A stretch of DNA of 64,000 bases, from NCBI GenBank assembly GCA_903632075.3, contig CAHIKZ030002633.1, positions 1,483,501 to 1,547,500 of the forward strand. Reading direction: 5' to 3'. The notes below the pieces were generated by a model that did no database searches, had not been told where the DNA came from, and was given only the letters and a program-made list of their open reading frames with translations. Shown piece after piece: positions 1 through 10,230 of the stretch (position 1 is its first letter; every line of letters begins with the position of its first letter). A program made the translations under genes and the position numbers. This DNA is from Acanthosepion pharaonis (taxonomy: Eukaryota > Mollusca > Cephalopoda > Sepiida > Sepiidae).

Positions 1-308
1 ACGCTTAGGGGATGTCTAAGGCCACGGCACGAGCTTCCCCGTTATTTTGAAGAGCTTGGTAGACAGTTTCGGTGATGGCCGTAAGCACATCAGCTGTAGA
101 TCAGGCAAAGCGGAAGCCATTTGGAATCTTTTATTTTGCTTTTAATTGTCAATTTTTTTTACAATTAAAATCTATTTTAATCGTGTTCCAATTCCCCTCT
201 TCATTCGCTATTTTTGCAAGTGTGGAATATTGTCCTCAGCTTTGTTGTTATTATCACCTGATCGCCTTCTGTCTGAATTTCTGGGATGAGAAGTTATCAT
301 TATATACA
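1..308. other. No gene recognised
   Basis: AT-rich sequence without a recognisable gene. An open frame of 89 codons spans most of it, but its translation shows no domain I recognise and it runs straight into the repeat that starts at about 309, so I do not call it a gene. Confidence 0.5.
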
Positions 309-721
309 CTACTAGCAGTAGAGCCCGGCGTTGCCCGGTGATGTAACAGCAAGAGATAGATCAAGTACCGACCATCATAAAGACGGAAAAATAAAATTGA
401 CAAAGATTCTTGTTTAAGGTTGACAGACACGCATGTCTTAATTTTTTTTTTTAATTGTTTTTGTTTTTTTTCTTTTTTTTTTTACGAATTGGTCAAACCC
501 AAACCCAAACAAAAACATTGTTTTCAATCGTCATGAGTCTACCGATTGAATAGAATTTTATTATAAACAATTGTCTTGTAAATGACATTTTAAAGCATTC
601 TGAATGTAAAAATAAAGAAAAAAGTGTGCAAGACAATAAGAAACACTACCTGCCAAAAAAAAAGTGAAGTTTTGTTGAAATTGGTTGAAAAATGTAGGAA
701 ATCTGATCCCATATATAAACG

Positions 722-779
<58 letters not shown>

Positions 780-802
780 ACCTGGGTTTTATAATAAGTA
801 TA
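309..802 (+). mobile_element. Dispersed repeat with CCGG-rich head and CA-tract tail, copy 1
   Basis: The 5' end reads ACTAGCAGTAGAGCCCGGCG and can fold through two CCGG blocks. The 3' end is a long CA tract (about 722-774) followed by a TTTTATAATAAGTA-like end. A second copy with the same head and a CA-type tail lies at 3684-4470, and the tail alone recurs at 905-1028, so the boundaries come from comparing copies inside the window. No coding potential is visible. The class is not settled; a non-autonomous element is most likely. Confidence 0.6.
722..774. repeat. (CA)n microsatellite
   Basis: Uninterrupted CA dinucleotides lying inside the 3' end of the dispersed repeat; the same position carries a CA tract in the tail copy at 984-1005. 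Confidence 0.95.
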
Positions 803-904
803 ATTCGATATAAGTTGTCTCCCTTTCATTCTCGTGTTTTCAAATTGATTTTGTGCAAAAACAATTGTGTTTTTCCAGTTTTTTGGCGCTGTCAGAACCA
901 CCAC

Positions 905-1028
905 AAGGTAATTTTACGTAGTCCTGTGAAGTTTTGTTGTAATCGGTTGAAAAATGTAGGAAATACGATCCAATATATAAACGTACACACACACACACAC
1001 ACACAATCTGCGTTTTATAATAAGTAAG
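905..1028 (+). mobile_element. Second 3' tail of the CA-tract repeat (5'-truncated copy)
   Basis: Bases from about 925 repeat those from about 663: both contain GAAGTTTTGTTG, GGTTGAAAAATGTAGGAAAT and ATATATAAACG before a CA tract and a TTTTATAATAAGTA end. This is either a partial tandem duplication of the element's 3' end or an adjacent 5'-truncated insertion. Confidence 0.7.
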
Positions 1029-1033
1029 ATTTA

Positions 1034-1536
1034 TATTCGGAACATTGTCCCCATCTTTGGTGTTCTCACAACGTTGTGCCCTCCGGCCTTCCTCAGGTGT
1101 ATAACGATCTGGGTAATCTACAGGGAATTCTGAATTGCACCCTTTATTAAATCTATGGGGGTAGACTCTTCTTGTTCCACTGTTGGAGTCTAGGAATATC
1201 GTCTAGTTATTTTTATTTAGTACTGTTTAATTATTGCTCGACCGTTTCCACCGAGTGCAAGTACACACTGACCGACCCAGAGATTGAACTCACAATCACT
1301 ATGTCACCAAATTCACAAGCCAACGCTTGAATCTATAAGGTCATTCTCCTGAGAAATACTAAAAAATAAGTACTAGATTATATTTCTCAACATGAGCAGT
1401 GGAACGAGAACAGTCTACAGTTCAGAATTCCCTGTAGGTTACCCAGATCGATATACACATAAGGAAGGCCGGCGAGTACAACGGCCGAAACGTTGTGATG
1501 ACAACAACAAAGAAGAGAACAATAGTCCGAATATAA
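1034..1536. mobile_element. Penelope-like terminal repeat pair in inverted orientation
   Basis: The left arm (about 1034-1186) is the reverse complement of the right arm (about 1395-1536), with matching blocks such as CAGGGAATTCTGAA against TTCAGAATTCCCTG and GTTCTCACAACGTTGTG against its inverse. Each arm contains a degenerate hammerhead-ribozyme-like core, CTGAGGA on the minus strand at 1090-1096 and AGGCCG, loop, CGGCC, GAAA on the plus strand at 1464-1490. Related sequence recurs at 26964-27020 and 58288-58500. Paired terminal repeats with hammerhead motifs are a known property of Penelope-like retroelements. The assignment is inference because no reverse transcriptase is present here. 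Confidence 0.45.
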
Positions 1537-1589
1537 TTAGTGTAAATAAAAAAATTAGTTGTGCCTCTAATTCCACTTGTGCCGTTTAA

Positions 1590-2345
1590 CAAAAATTTAC
1601 TTTATGGTTCAGACACAGAAAGGAAACTACAAGTGAAAGAAAGCTAGAAGAAAGGACTAAACCCCAGTTGTAAAAGGAACAGCCCAACATGCAAGTTAAA
1701 AATTGGAGATACCAGAATCAATAAAGTACAACAATTTAAATATCTGAGAAGTGTTTTATCAGAGGACGGAAAGTGTTACACCGAAATCCGAAGACGCATT
1801 AGGATAGCAAAATATGGTTTTCAAAAGCTAAGCAAAGTATTAAAAAACAGAATATCTTTGTGAGAAACTAAGAAAGGAGTACTGAACTGTTACGAAATAT
1901 CAGTCCTTCTATATGACAGTGATTGCTGGACAATCACCACACAGATGAAGAAGCGACATAAATGTGGTTCTACAGAAGGATACTGAGAATGACATGGACC
2001 GAACATGTGAGCAACGTCAAAGTTTTAGTGAAATCTGAAACAAAAAGAAAACTTATACTTTACCTAAGAAAAAAACAGTGTTGAGATTTGTAGGGTACAT
2101 AATGAAGAAAGGAGACTCGGAAAATTTGATACTAACAGGGCAAATTGAAGGCAAGAGTGACAGACGAAGACAGTGAATAACCCACCTAACGAACTTATGT
2201 GAATGATTGGTAGAACAAGGTTTAGGAGAGATAGCAAAAAGACAAAATTTAGTAAGAGCTACAAAGGATAAGTAATTGTGGAGAACCATGATCGCCAACG
2301 TCCTGAAGGGACACGGCACATAGAAGAAGAAGAACCTGCCATTCC
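1590..2345 (+). pseudogene. RTE-type LINE reverse-transcriptase 3' end, decayed
   Basis: Translation in shifting frames gives QQFKYLRSVLSEDGKCYTEI, then RRRIRIAKYGFQKLSKVL, then VLNCYEISVLLYDSDCW, then ENHDR..RPEGTRHIEEEE. This is the C-terminal part of the non-LTR reverse-transcriptase protein found in RTE-like LINEs, whose intact form carries FKYLGS and LLYG..CW blocks. Stops and frameshifts are frequent, so it is a dead copy. The same region is preserved at 53580-54190 and, shorter, at 29690-30035. Confidence 0.8.
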
Positions 2346-2530
2346 TTTCTTTCTTCATAAATTATAGTGTCTTAATGATAACATGTTTCACTTAATTATC
2401 AACTGATGTATATTGGTCACACGTTTTAAATCATCATAAAAATTTAATTGAGAAAATTCAGCAGTTCTGTATTTAAATGCAATTGTTTATTATACGAACG
2501 CTAAAGTAGTTGATTGGTTGATTTGTTTTT

Positions 2531-2810
2531 TTACGGCTTATCAACCCTTTGTAGGTTATTTAAAGCCGCAATATATTTTTGATTTTAAGAATAATTCTTT
2601 TTCTGCGAGTGAATATTGCACGAATAATTGTTTTGAGAACACCAATAATTTTCCAGCTACAAGTCCTACTATTTAACCCATAGCTGAGAGGAGGGCGGAT
2701 AAGAAAGGAGAATATATTTGCGTATAAGTGAATGTAACGAACATGACCGAAATTCGAGCTCGGCTCTCCGATTTCTCATTTTAGGCCACTATCCACTACA
2801 CCACCCACAC
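2531..2810 (-). mobile_element. tRNA-like SINE with 3' hairpin tail (copy A)
   Basis: Read on the minus strand it begins with a tRNA-like head (GGTGTAGTGGATAGTGG as box A, AGCTCGAATTTCGG as box B at 2747-2760) and ends in a stem-loop, GGCTTTAAATAACCTACAAA continuing to AAGCC at 2535-2567, followed by A residues. Body and tail match the copy at 37964-38205; the body also matches 55041-55160. tRNA-derived SINEs are known from cephalopods. The polymerase III promoter boxes are recognisable but diverged. Confidence 0.75.
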
Positions 2811-2977
2811 ATTCATGAAGGCTAAAGGGAAGCATGCAAGTAGATGCACTTTTTAAAGTCTTGAAACAAAATGTCTTTTGCCAGAACGGTTGCTTTTAAA
2901 GTCATTTGTATGAGATAATCATTTTATAACAACTTTAGTCATTATTACCACAATTAGCATAGTAAATCTTCTTTTAT

Positions 2978-3270
2978 GAGCCATGTCCTTTTACGGCGTT
3001 AGTGATCATGGCCCTCTACAACATCCTCTCTTTTGTTGCTCTAAGTAACTTTTAACTCTTTATCATTCCTCTTTGTCCTTGTTCTACTATCCATTCACAA
3101 AAATTCGCTAAGTCGGTTACTTGATTCACTTGCCTTCAATATGTGCTATGAGTGTTAAATTCTCTAGGCCTTCTTTCCTCGTTATGCGCCCTTAAATTTC
3201 AACTGTCACTTTCTGATTGTAAGTGTAAGTTTCTTTGTTGCTCTTATTTTTCTTAGAATTTCCTCGTTAA
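2978..3270 (-). pseudogene. RTE-type LINE 3' end, antisense fragment
   Basis: The reverse complement matches the 3' end of the element at 1590-2345: blocks around CATGATCACTAACGCC, ATTTAACACTCATAGC and the lysine-rich segment before GACAGTTGAAATTT are shared. Many substitutions; no open frame of use. Confidence 0.65.
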
Positions 3271-3315
3271 TCATATTTTCTGTTCATGGAATTCTTAACA
3301 TTTGTAGGTAGAACC

Positions 3316-3372
<57 letters not shown>

Positions 3373-3683
3373 GCTTCAAGTCTCTTCTTCATCAGCAACG
3401 AAATTATCTAGCATTCACTAGCATATGGAAGATTAGATATTACATTATATATAAAGAGATAGGCACCATATATACTCTAACAAGTTTGGTCCACATGATT
3501 ACCGGCGGCTCTGTAATAGTGTCAATAGAGCTGCTAGGCAAGAAGAAATATTTCCTGTTACATTCCCCTATTACAGGTATTAATATATCCGTGGTATGCA
3601 AACACCTTAATACACGGACGAAACGGAATAGATGAAAGAAGGGAATGACAAAATTGTATTGTTCTAAAATTGATTTTTATAAC
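3271..3683. other. Unclassified spacer with a TA/TG microsatellite
   Basis: Contains (TA)n followed by (TG)n at about 3318-3371. The remainder shows no recognisable gene or repeat. Confidence 0.6.
3318..3371. repeat. (TA)n(TG)n microsatellite
   Basis: Short TA run passing into an uninterrupted TG run. Confidence 0.95.
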
Positions 3684-4470
3684 GATACTAGCAGCATGGC
3701 CCGGCGTTGCCCGTGATTGATTAAAAAATCGTACGACTCATACAGCAATCGCTATCACTTGACTTAAAATATTTTTGCTCTTCCTTACCTTTAAAGGAGT
3801 GCCCTTTGCCGTGCTGATGTTGCTACATGTATTACTTCTTGCCTATCTCACACTGCCAACTTTTTCTAAGCTCTATAGTAAACATTAAATCTGTTACGAA
3901 AAAAGAACTAAACAAAATGAACACAAAACGATCAACTTTAAAAAAGGACTCGTAACTGGAAAAACCGAATGAAAAAAGAATGTTAACAACAAATAATTTT
4001 TCACACCCAACCCAGTTCTGCGGAATCAGAATCAACGTTGAGTTTAAACAAGCGAATGAACCAATTGGAGTAAAGTGCCAAAATTTATGCAGATTTAAAT
4101 TTTTCCCACTTGTGGCGAATGCAGCTATCGATTTTCTTTTGCATGCTAGCGTGCTAGTTAACATTCGTGTCAGTCAGCTGTTGGCTCTCACGCTGGCCAA
4201 TAGAATCTTCCTGCCTATTCGTGGCAGCCAGCTATTGGTTCTCACTCTGGCCAGTAGAAAATGGCCGCAAACTACATGAAAACTGCCCTAGAAGCATGAA
4301 AAAATCGATTATTTCCACTATCGATGGGAGTTGGGAAATGCAAAGTCAGTCTTGGCGTTCCCGCTAACTTGGAGCATGTGCATGTAAATTTTGGTTCAAA
4401 TCTGTCGAAAATTGCAGCCGTGCATTCATTACACACACATACACACATCCTGCCTTTTATAGATAGAGAT
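3684..4470 (+). mobile_element. Dispersed repeat with CCGG-rich head and CA-type tail, copy 2
   Basis: It starts ACTAGCAGCATGGCCCGGCG and ends with an ACACACACATACACACA stretch and TTTTATAGATAGAGATA, the same architecture as 309-802. It is about 790 bp because the middle differs. Inside, a short tandem similarity is present: GTCAGTCAGCTGTTGGCTCT and GGCAGCCAGCTATTGGTTCT about 55 bases apart (about 4171 and 4226). No coding domain recognised. Confidence 0.6.
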
Positions 4471-5639
4471 ACACGTACTTATCACTAATTTGTCCCACAT
4501 AGAAACTATTTATACAACAAGCAGTTCGGAAAGGACGAAAAAAGAATGGTTGTTACTTGTAACATTTCTCAACGGGAAAAAGGACAGGTCGGTGGTCTCC
4601 TTTATGTGGCAAGTGAGATTAGGTATTTACTCTGTCTCTCCACTAAGACGCGTTGTAACACAAGGTCAGTTTTTAAGGTGGGGACCCGATCGTGTACACC
4701 CGGGCTAAGAACAAAAATTGCCCGCAGCCCTCTGGTGCAATGAGAGGGCGTAGCCTCGGCCATCTGTTCGCCAGGGCTAGGCATCTCTCAGTATAATTTT
4801 CCTCAGTTGCGACTTTGACGGAGTCGCCCCTGAACGCACTCTGTCCAAAGACAGAGACGCAACTGAGAGATGATAATGTGTTACAAACTACTCGTGAGAG
4901 TAATATACAAATAAGACTATGTGGTTTACTTTGTTCATCCTACCACTGTGTACTTGTCACATCTGTCTTCTTTGTAGCCTACATAGCAACTGTAAAGAAG
5001 GATTAAGGGTCGTTGTAAGCGTCATAAATTTTAGGTAGAAAAATAACAAGAACGGTAATCCCTTTACATAAAATTTAATGGTTTGTTCGGGTAACCTTCA
5101 GGCAACGAATACCTAAAGTTTTGGGTACACTGTCCATACATGGTTGTACAAAAGTTCGCACGCCTTCGTCGGTAAGAAAAGAGTGTTGTCAGTTCAAGAG
5201 GCGAGGTAGCGGTCGGCAGCTCATCGTCTCTGTGTTGACCACTTAGCGGCCGCGGCTAAAAAGAGAGAATTCCCTTTTTTTCTTCCTCATAGCAGGTCCG
5301 GCTTTTTGTATCCTTCCGCCGGTGGATTTGATTGGTTCACAGTTCAACCAATTTACTTTTGTGAGGGAATTCATCCGCCAGTGAAAAACACGTCTAATCG
5401 CTGCTACACAACTAGCGTTCGTCAATCTGTGACCTGACGTCACACTGGTCGTTACGTGACCCTCGTGACTTCGTCTCAAGTACAGGAAGATCATCGTACT
5501 TTTCACCCCAAACAGTATGTCAAATATGACTAAGTCTTCTATACCTCGGATCTTCACTTAATTTGAGGTATTATCATTTTCTGCTGATAAAGCATAACGT
5601 TTTGCTCGTAAATTCTCTTCCTATTCTACTCTTGATTTA
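4471..5639. other. Unclassified, comparatively GC-rich sequence
   Basis: Base composition is clearly less AT-rich than the surroundings, with CpG-containing patches (4640-4860, 5160-5260). A stretch at 4800-4870 contains CAGTTGCGACTTTGACGGAG and, inverted, GACGCAACTGAG, so it could fold. Short open frames exist but no domain is recognisable. This could be part of an older transposon; I cannot name it. Confidence 0.4.
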
Positions 5640-6470
5640 TCTGGAGTATATTTGCTTGACTTTCCATTTAGAATTGAGTTCCTACTGATGGATCCCCATA
5701 AAACATGTGGACTTGATGTTATCCCTGCAATAGTCCTTAAGAAATGTGCCTCTGAAGCGGTTCCTGTTATTTCTAAACTCTACAATAAATGCCTTGCCGT
5801 TTCTTACTTCTTGGAAATCCTTTTTTCTGTAGTTTCAGCGAACCGCCTGATCTTTCTATCGGCCTATTTGCATTTCACCTCTTTTTGGCAAAGTACTAGA
5901 ATCTCTAATCAACTCCGAATTGGTTAATTATCTCACCTCGCAAGGTTTTATTTCAGATAAACAATATGGCTTTTGCTACTCTACGTCAACTGCTGACGTG
6001 TTAATTATTGCTGAAAGAGTTTGTCAAGTTTTAGGTAAGAATGGGGAAGCTCTGGTTGTTGCTTTGGATAACTTCAAGGCGTTTCACAGGGTTTGGCATA
6101 ATCGTCTTAGAGAACCATTTTGTTTTCCAGCAGCATCAATCCAGGAGAGTGACTCATTGTGCTTTTTCGGGCTAACTTTTTCCATTGACATAAAATAGAA
6201 AGATTATATTGAATCAATTACTATGTCTGCTCCTAATTTGTTTACTATGTCATGCTAGACAATTTTTCTCGACATTATCTATCTTACACATTTATAAGTC
6301 TACCATTCGTCCATGCATTGAATATTGTTGCCACCTCGGCTCCGGTGCTTCGAATACAAATCCGAATTATTACCAGTGATTCCAGAGACAACAAATTCAG
6401 AGCTGGATCCAGCGACTAAATACATCCCAAGATATGTACTGTTTCTCTTACTATTTCATTTTCTACCTTT
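5640..6470 (+). pseudogene. CR1/Jockey-superfamily LINE reverse transcriptase, internally deleted
   Basis: The translation contains DPHKTCGLDVIPAIVLKKCA (usual block: K..G.D.IP..VLK.C), then LTSQGFISDKQYGFCYSTST, then a degenerate ALDNFKAFHRVWH (usual ALDISKAFDRVWH). Immediately after, it jumps to GLTFSIDIK, a block normally about 120 residues further on, and then to the C-terminal RP-C-EYC-like segment (VHALNIV). The Y-x-DD catalytic region is missing, so an internal deletion removed the core of the palm domain. Stops and frameshifts are also present. The copy at 57740-58310 belongs to the same subfamily (shared IDIKWxDYIESIA block). Confidence 0.75.
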
Positions 6471-7539
6471 GAAACTTTTCGGGTATTTACCCTTTTGAAG
6501 CAAATGAAGAATATTGTATATACGTTGTATTGATACCTTTGTTTGCGTGTGTTCCGTTTTCATAATTAACTTTACATCCACCTGGATAATATTGTTTGTT
6601 ATTGAAAGAGTGTTTTTGCCCCTCAAGGTTAATTTATGTTGTGTTATTTGTAATAGAAATGAAAGGTTTTGATATTTTACAATGTGCATGAATGCAAAGT
6701 TATTTCCTTATTTCATATGTTGTTATTGGCAAAAATGTCATATTTTCTGCACACAATGCATCAACATCGTGTAGGCCCAGATAAGCCGTAAAATGTTTTT
6801 GCAATAAACCTTTTTATGGTTTTCGACCCGTGTTTTCTGTGCCATATGTGCTGATCTTATTATTATTCCTTATTACGGTTTTCTCTTGCAGGATATATTT
6901 TAATAATTATTTTTTCAATAATTACTATCTTGTCTAAGAGTTCTTTCAGTTTCCATACTAAGTCTGCTTTTTTGACACATTGTTATCTGCATATCTTATT
7001 ATATTTGCCGATAACAAAATCATTGTAGATCTTCTAGTTATCTTAGACTCGCTGTGGAGGTTAAATAAATCTAAATGTCTTACTCCTCTTTCTATTTTTA
7101 TGTGTTCACTGAATTCATTCTCTATCCGCATGCGGGCTCTTTGTTCCCAACAGAGATTGCAGATTAATATATTTCATATGTAAATCTTGTTTTTTTCTAA
7201 TTAATATTTCATGTAGGTCTTTATGTTGTACTTTATCAAATGTTTTTATTGTGTGATTTATGAAACCTGTATAAGGACTTCTGCCTTTATATTACTCACT
7301 CTGATAGTATTTCAATCCTAAAGGCAACATTATTTGTTCAAATGTCTTAAAGAAAGCCACGCTGTTATTGTTTTGTGTTCAGTCTAATTATGTTCAGTCA
7401 TCACCAATGGGTGTCTGTTTTACTGCCTACTAGTCGTCCACCAAACCATCCAAAACAAACATGAAGGCAATTGAAAACGAATAAAACTAGCAAACCCAAC
7501 TTAAAAAAAAAGAAAAAAGTAGACCCCAGTATATACAAA
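6471..7539. other. AT-rich spacer, nothing recognised
   Basis: No gene or classified repeat seen on either strand. Short open frames here have low-complexity, AT-driven amino-acid content. Confidence 0.55.
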
Positions 7540-10230
7540 TCTCGTACATTAATGTAAGATGTCTACGTTCCAACTTTCTATCTTCTTCACTTTAAACCTG
7601 ACTCTCTGTTCCTGTCTGAAACGGGTATCAATGCCTCAATCCCGTTGTAGGAGCTCACAATCCCGGTCTACTCACCCATTATAACAAAATACGACCACCT
7701 AAATCGCCACGGTCATGAGCTCGGTGCCTACATCAAGGAAAGGCTTACCTCTGGCAGGAGCGCAAAAAAAACGAGGACCCTCATATCCCGTATAGGTATT
7801 TCCGCGTGGAACTTATCCGTAGTACCACATTTGACTTTTCCCTGTATCGTCCTCAGGATGAAGCGTCGGTAATCTTCGATCGAATATTAGATAGGATTGA
7901 CAATAATCTCACAGAATTTCCTTCGGCCAACTTTCACATATGCGGCGACTGCAATGTTCACCACAAAGAATGATTAGTCCACTCTAACAAAAACCGATGA
8001 GGAAGGCAGATATTACAGAGACTTCTCCATCGCATATGAACTAACCCAGATCACTGAAGAACTCACTCGAGTCCCGGATGCGACCGGATTGCAGGCGAAC
8101 CTCCTCGACCTTTTTCTAAAATCATATCCTGACAAATGCTCAGCAAAAGTTTTAGACCCCATTGGCACGTCAGATCATTCCCTAGTCAGTGTCCAGATTA
8201 ACTCCAAACCAATGATATCCTCTAATTTACCGTTCCAGAAAAGGGGTTTTCGCTATACGGAGACAGACTGTGATAGCTTTTGGTCCTATATGATGGAAGC
8301 TCCTTTCCCAACCTTCTTCAAACATGCTGCCCCCAAAACTGCTGCATTAATCTCCGAATGTTTTATGCACAAAATATTCCAGCAAAAAACAATCAGTCAG
8401 CTCTGCTTGACTCCTGAATTCGCTGCAATCATAGCTCACCGGAACCACTACTTCGAAGTAACGATGTAATCTGGCCCTTAATTATTTTAGAACCACCGGC
8501 AATGACTGTAAGAGAGTCCTAAAACGCAAATTCCAGCTACGCGCGATCTGTGTATGCCAATGTTGAAAATAAATTGAATCTCTCGAATCCTGAAAAATAA
8601 CCAACCAAATTATGAACAGAGGCAAAGCGGTTGTGCCCACTAATATATATAGCCCCGTGGTCATATCAATACTCGACAGACAAGGCGAAGCTTTTCACCT
8701 CGATCCTTGCCTCAACGTTAGATGACAGAGGCCATCATTTCCCCATCTTCCCATGTCTCACTGAGCTCAATCTCAGTAATATATTCATGTCAGCAAGAAG
8801 TCTTTAAACTTATCAAAAACTTCTACCCCCCCACAAAAAAAAAGCCACTGACCCAGACAAAATCCCAGTAGGCGTCCTTAAGAATACCAACCACAGAATT
8901 ATCTTCGATTCTTCGCTGCTTGAAAAAGAAGTCTTTCCCAAGCATGTGGAATGTGGCAAACGTATGTCCGGTCTTCAAGAACGCAGGCAATAGATCCTCC
9001 ACCCCCCAATATAGAACCATTAGTCTCCCCAGTATCATCAGTAATCTTTTTGAGGCCTTAATCAACAAGAATATCACCGAACACCTAAATAGGGACAACC
9101 TCTTGTGCGACAAGCAGTATGGGTTTCAATCAGCCCGCTCTACTGCTGACATTCTACCATTACACACAGAATTAGTGAGGCCCTTGACGGTACACATGCC
9201 GCAAGGAGCATATCATTAGATATCTCGAAGGCCTTCGACAAGATGTGGCATAAAGGTTTGCTACACAAGATCTCCAGCTATGCATTCACTGGAAAGGTCT
9301 TCTCTATTATAAAATCCTTCTTAACAGGAAGGATTTTATAATAGAGAAGATCTTTAATAATATCCTGAAAGTATTATTAACGACCAAGGTCCTGGTGGTC
9401 AACGCAGGCGTCATTTCTCGGACCAACCATCTTTCTAATGTACATAAATGACCTACCTAAGAATATACTCCGATCATTTGTAAACGTCTATACAGATGAT
9501 ACGACGATATACGGACGCACCTCTAAAAGTCTTGGTGATCAGAGATTGACAGCTGACCTCTCTTCCGATCTAACATTAACTTCCCACTGGGAAAAAACTG
9601 GCTGGTTGCATTCAAGGTCTCTAAAACCAAACTGGTTACATTCCATCACCGCCGATCAGACCGCGAACTATCGTCAGTCACGATACTTTGATATTGGGCC
9701 TCAAACTCACACCCGACCTCAGGTGGAATTCCTATATACGATCCATCGGTAAAGATGCTGGTAAAATAATCGGCTCCCTCTACCGCTCCAGTAAATAACC
9801 GACTCCTTATGCCAAGAGCCATATCAGGCCCCAAATAGATTACACTGATAGTGTTATCATATTTGGGCAGTAGAAGCCCAGACCTCACTTTTCAACCTTG
9901 ATAGAGTTCAAAAGCGTCTCCGGGTCCTTGTTGGAGAAGAATTATTTTCCACCCTCCAACCTCTCTCTCACAGGCGGGATGTGGCGAGTCTCTCACTGCT
10001 CTATCGCTACTACCATGGAAAGTGCTCGAACGAACTGCAGCTCCTGGTTCCACCCGGTCTGACCTTCGCCGTTAGGACCCACCATGCCACTTACATAGTG
10101 ACAAATCACCCTCATTCCCTCCGTATTTCATCGACGAAAAAAAGTAAGCTTTACTCAAACAGCTTCTTTCCGCAAACAGACTCCCAAGTTTCCTCGATCA
10201 CTACAATTGTTGGAATTTAATTTGAAAACA
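7540..10230 (+). pseudogene. CR1/Jockey-superfamily LINE: endonuclease plus reverse transcriptase, decayed
   Basis: This is the most complete LINE in the window. Near the start the translation gives an apurinic-type endonuclease: a VRCLRSNF-like N-terminus (about 7550), the block ICGDCNVHHKE (about 7940) and GTSDHSLV (about 8165), corresponding to the GDFN and SDH motifs of this nuclease fold. The reverse transcriptase follows: FPSMWNVANVCPVFKNAGNR, then RTISLPSIISNLFEALINKN, then LLCDKQYGFQSARSTADILP at 8930-9160, a degenerate SKAFDKMWHKGLL at about 9225, MYINDLPKNILRSF and the catalytic YTDD at about 9490. The C-terminal VASLSLLYRYYHGKCSNELQ segment is at about 9980. Several frameshifts and stops separate these blocks, and a perfect inverted duplication sits at 9298-9350. 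Non-functional retrocopy. Confidence 0.85.
9298..9350. repeat. Perfect 22-bp inverted repeat inside the LINE
   Basis: Left arm 9298-9319 and right arm 9329-9350 are exact reverse complements separated by 9 bases. The arm sequence is the LINE's own coding sequence for the IIKSFL segment, so the right arm is an inverted copy of the left. Confidence 0.95.

Noticed and set aside
72..341. 89-codon open frame on the plus strand
   Set aside because: No recognisable domain, and it extends into a non-coding repeat.
590..904. Open frames rich in CVCVCV on both strands
   Set aside because: They are translations of CA/TG microsatellites (also at 3330 and 29378).
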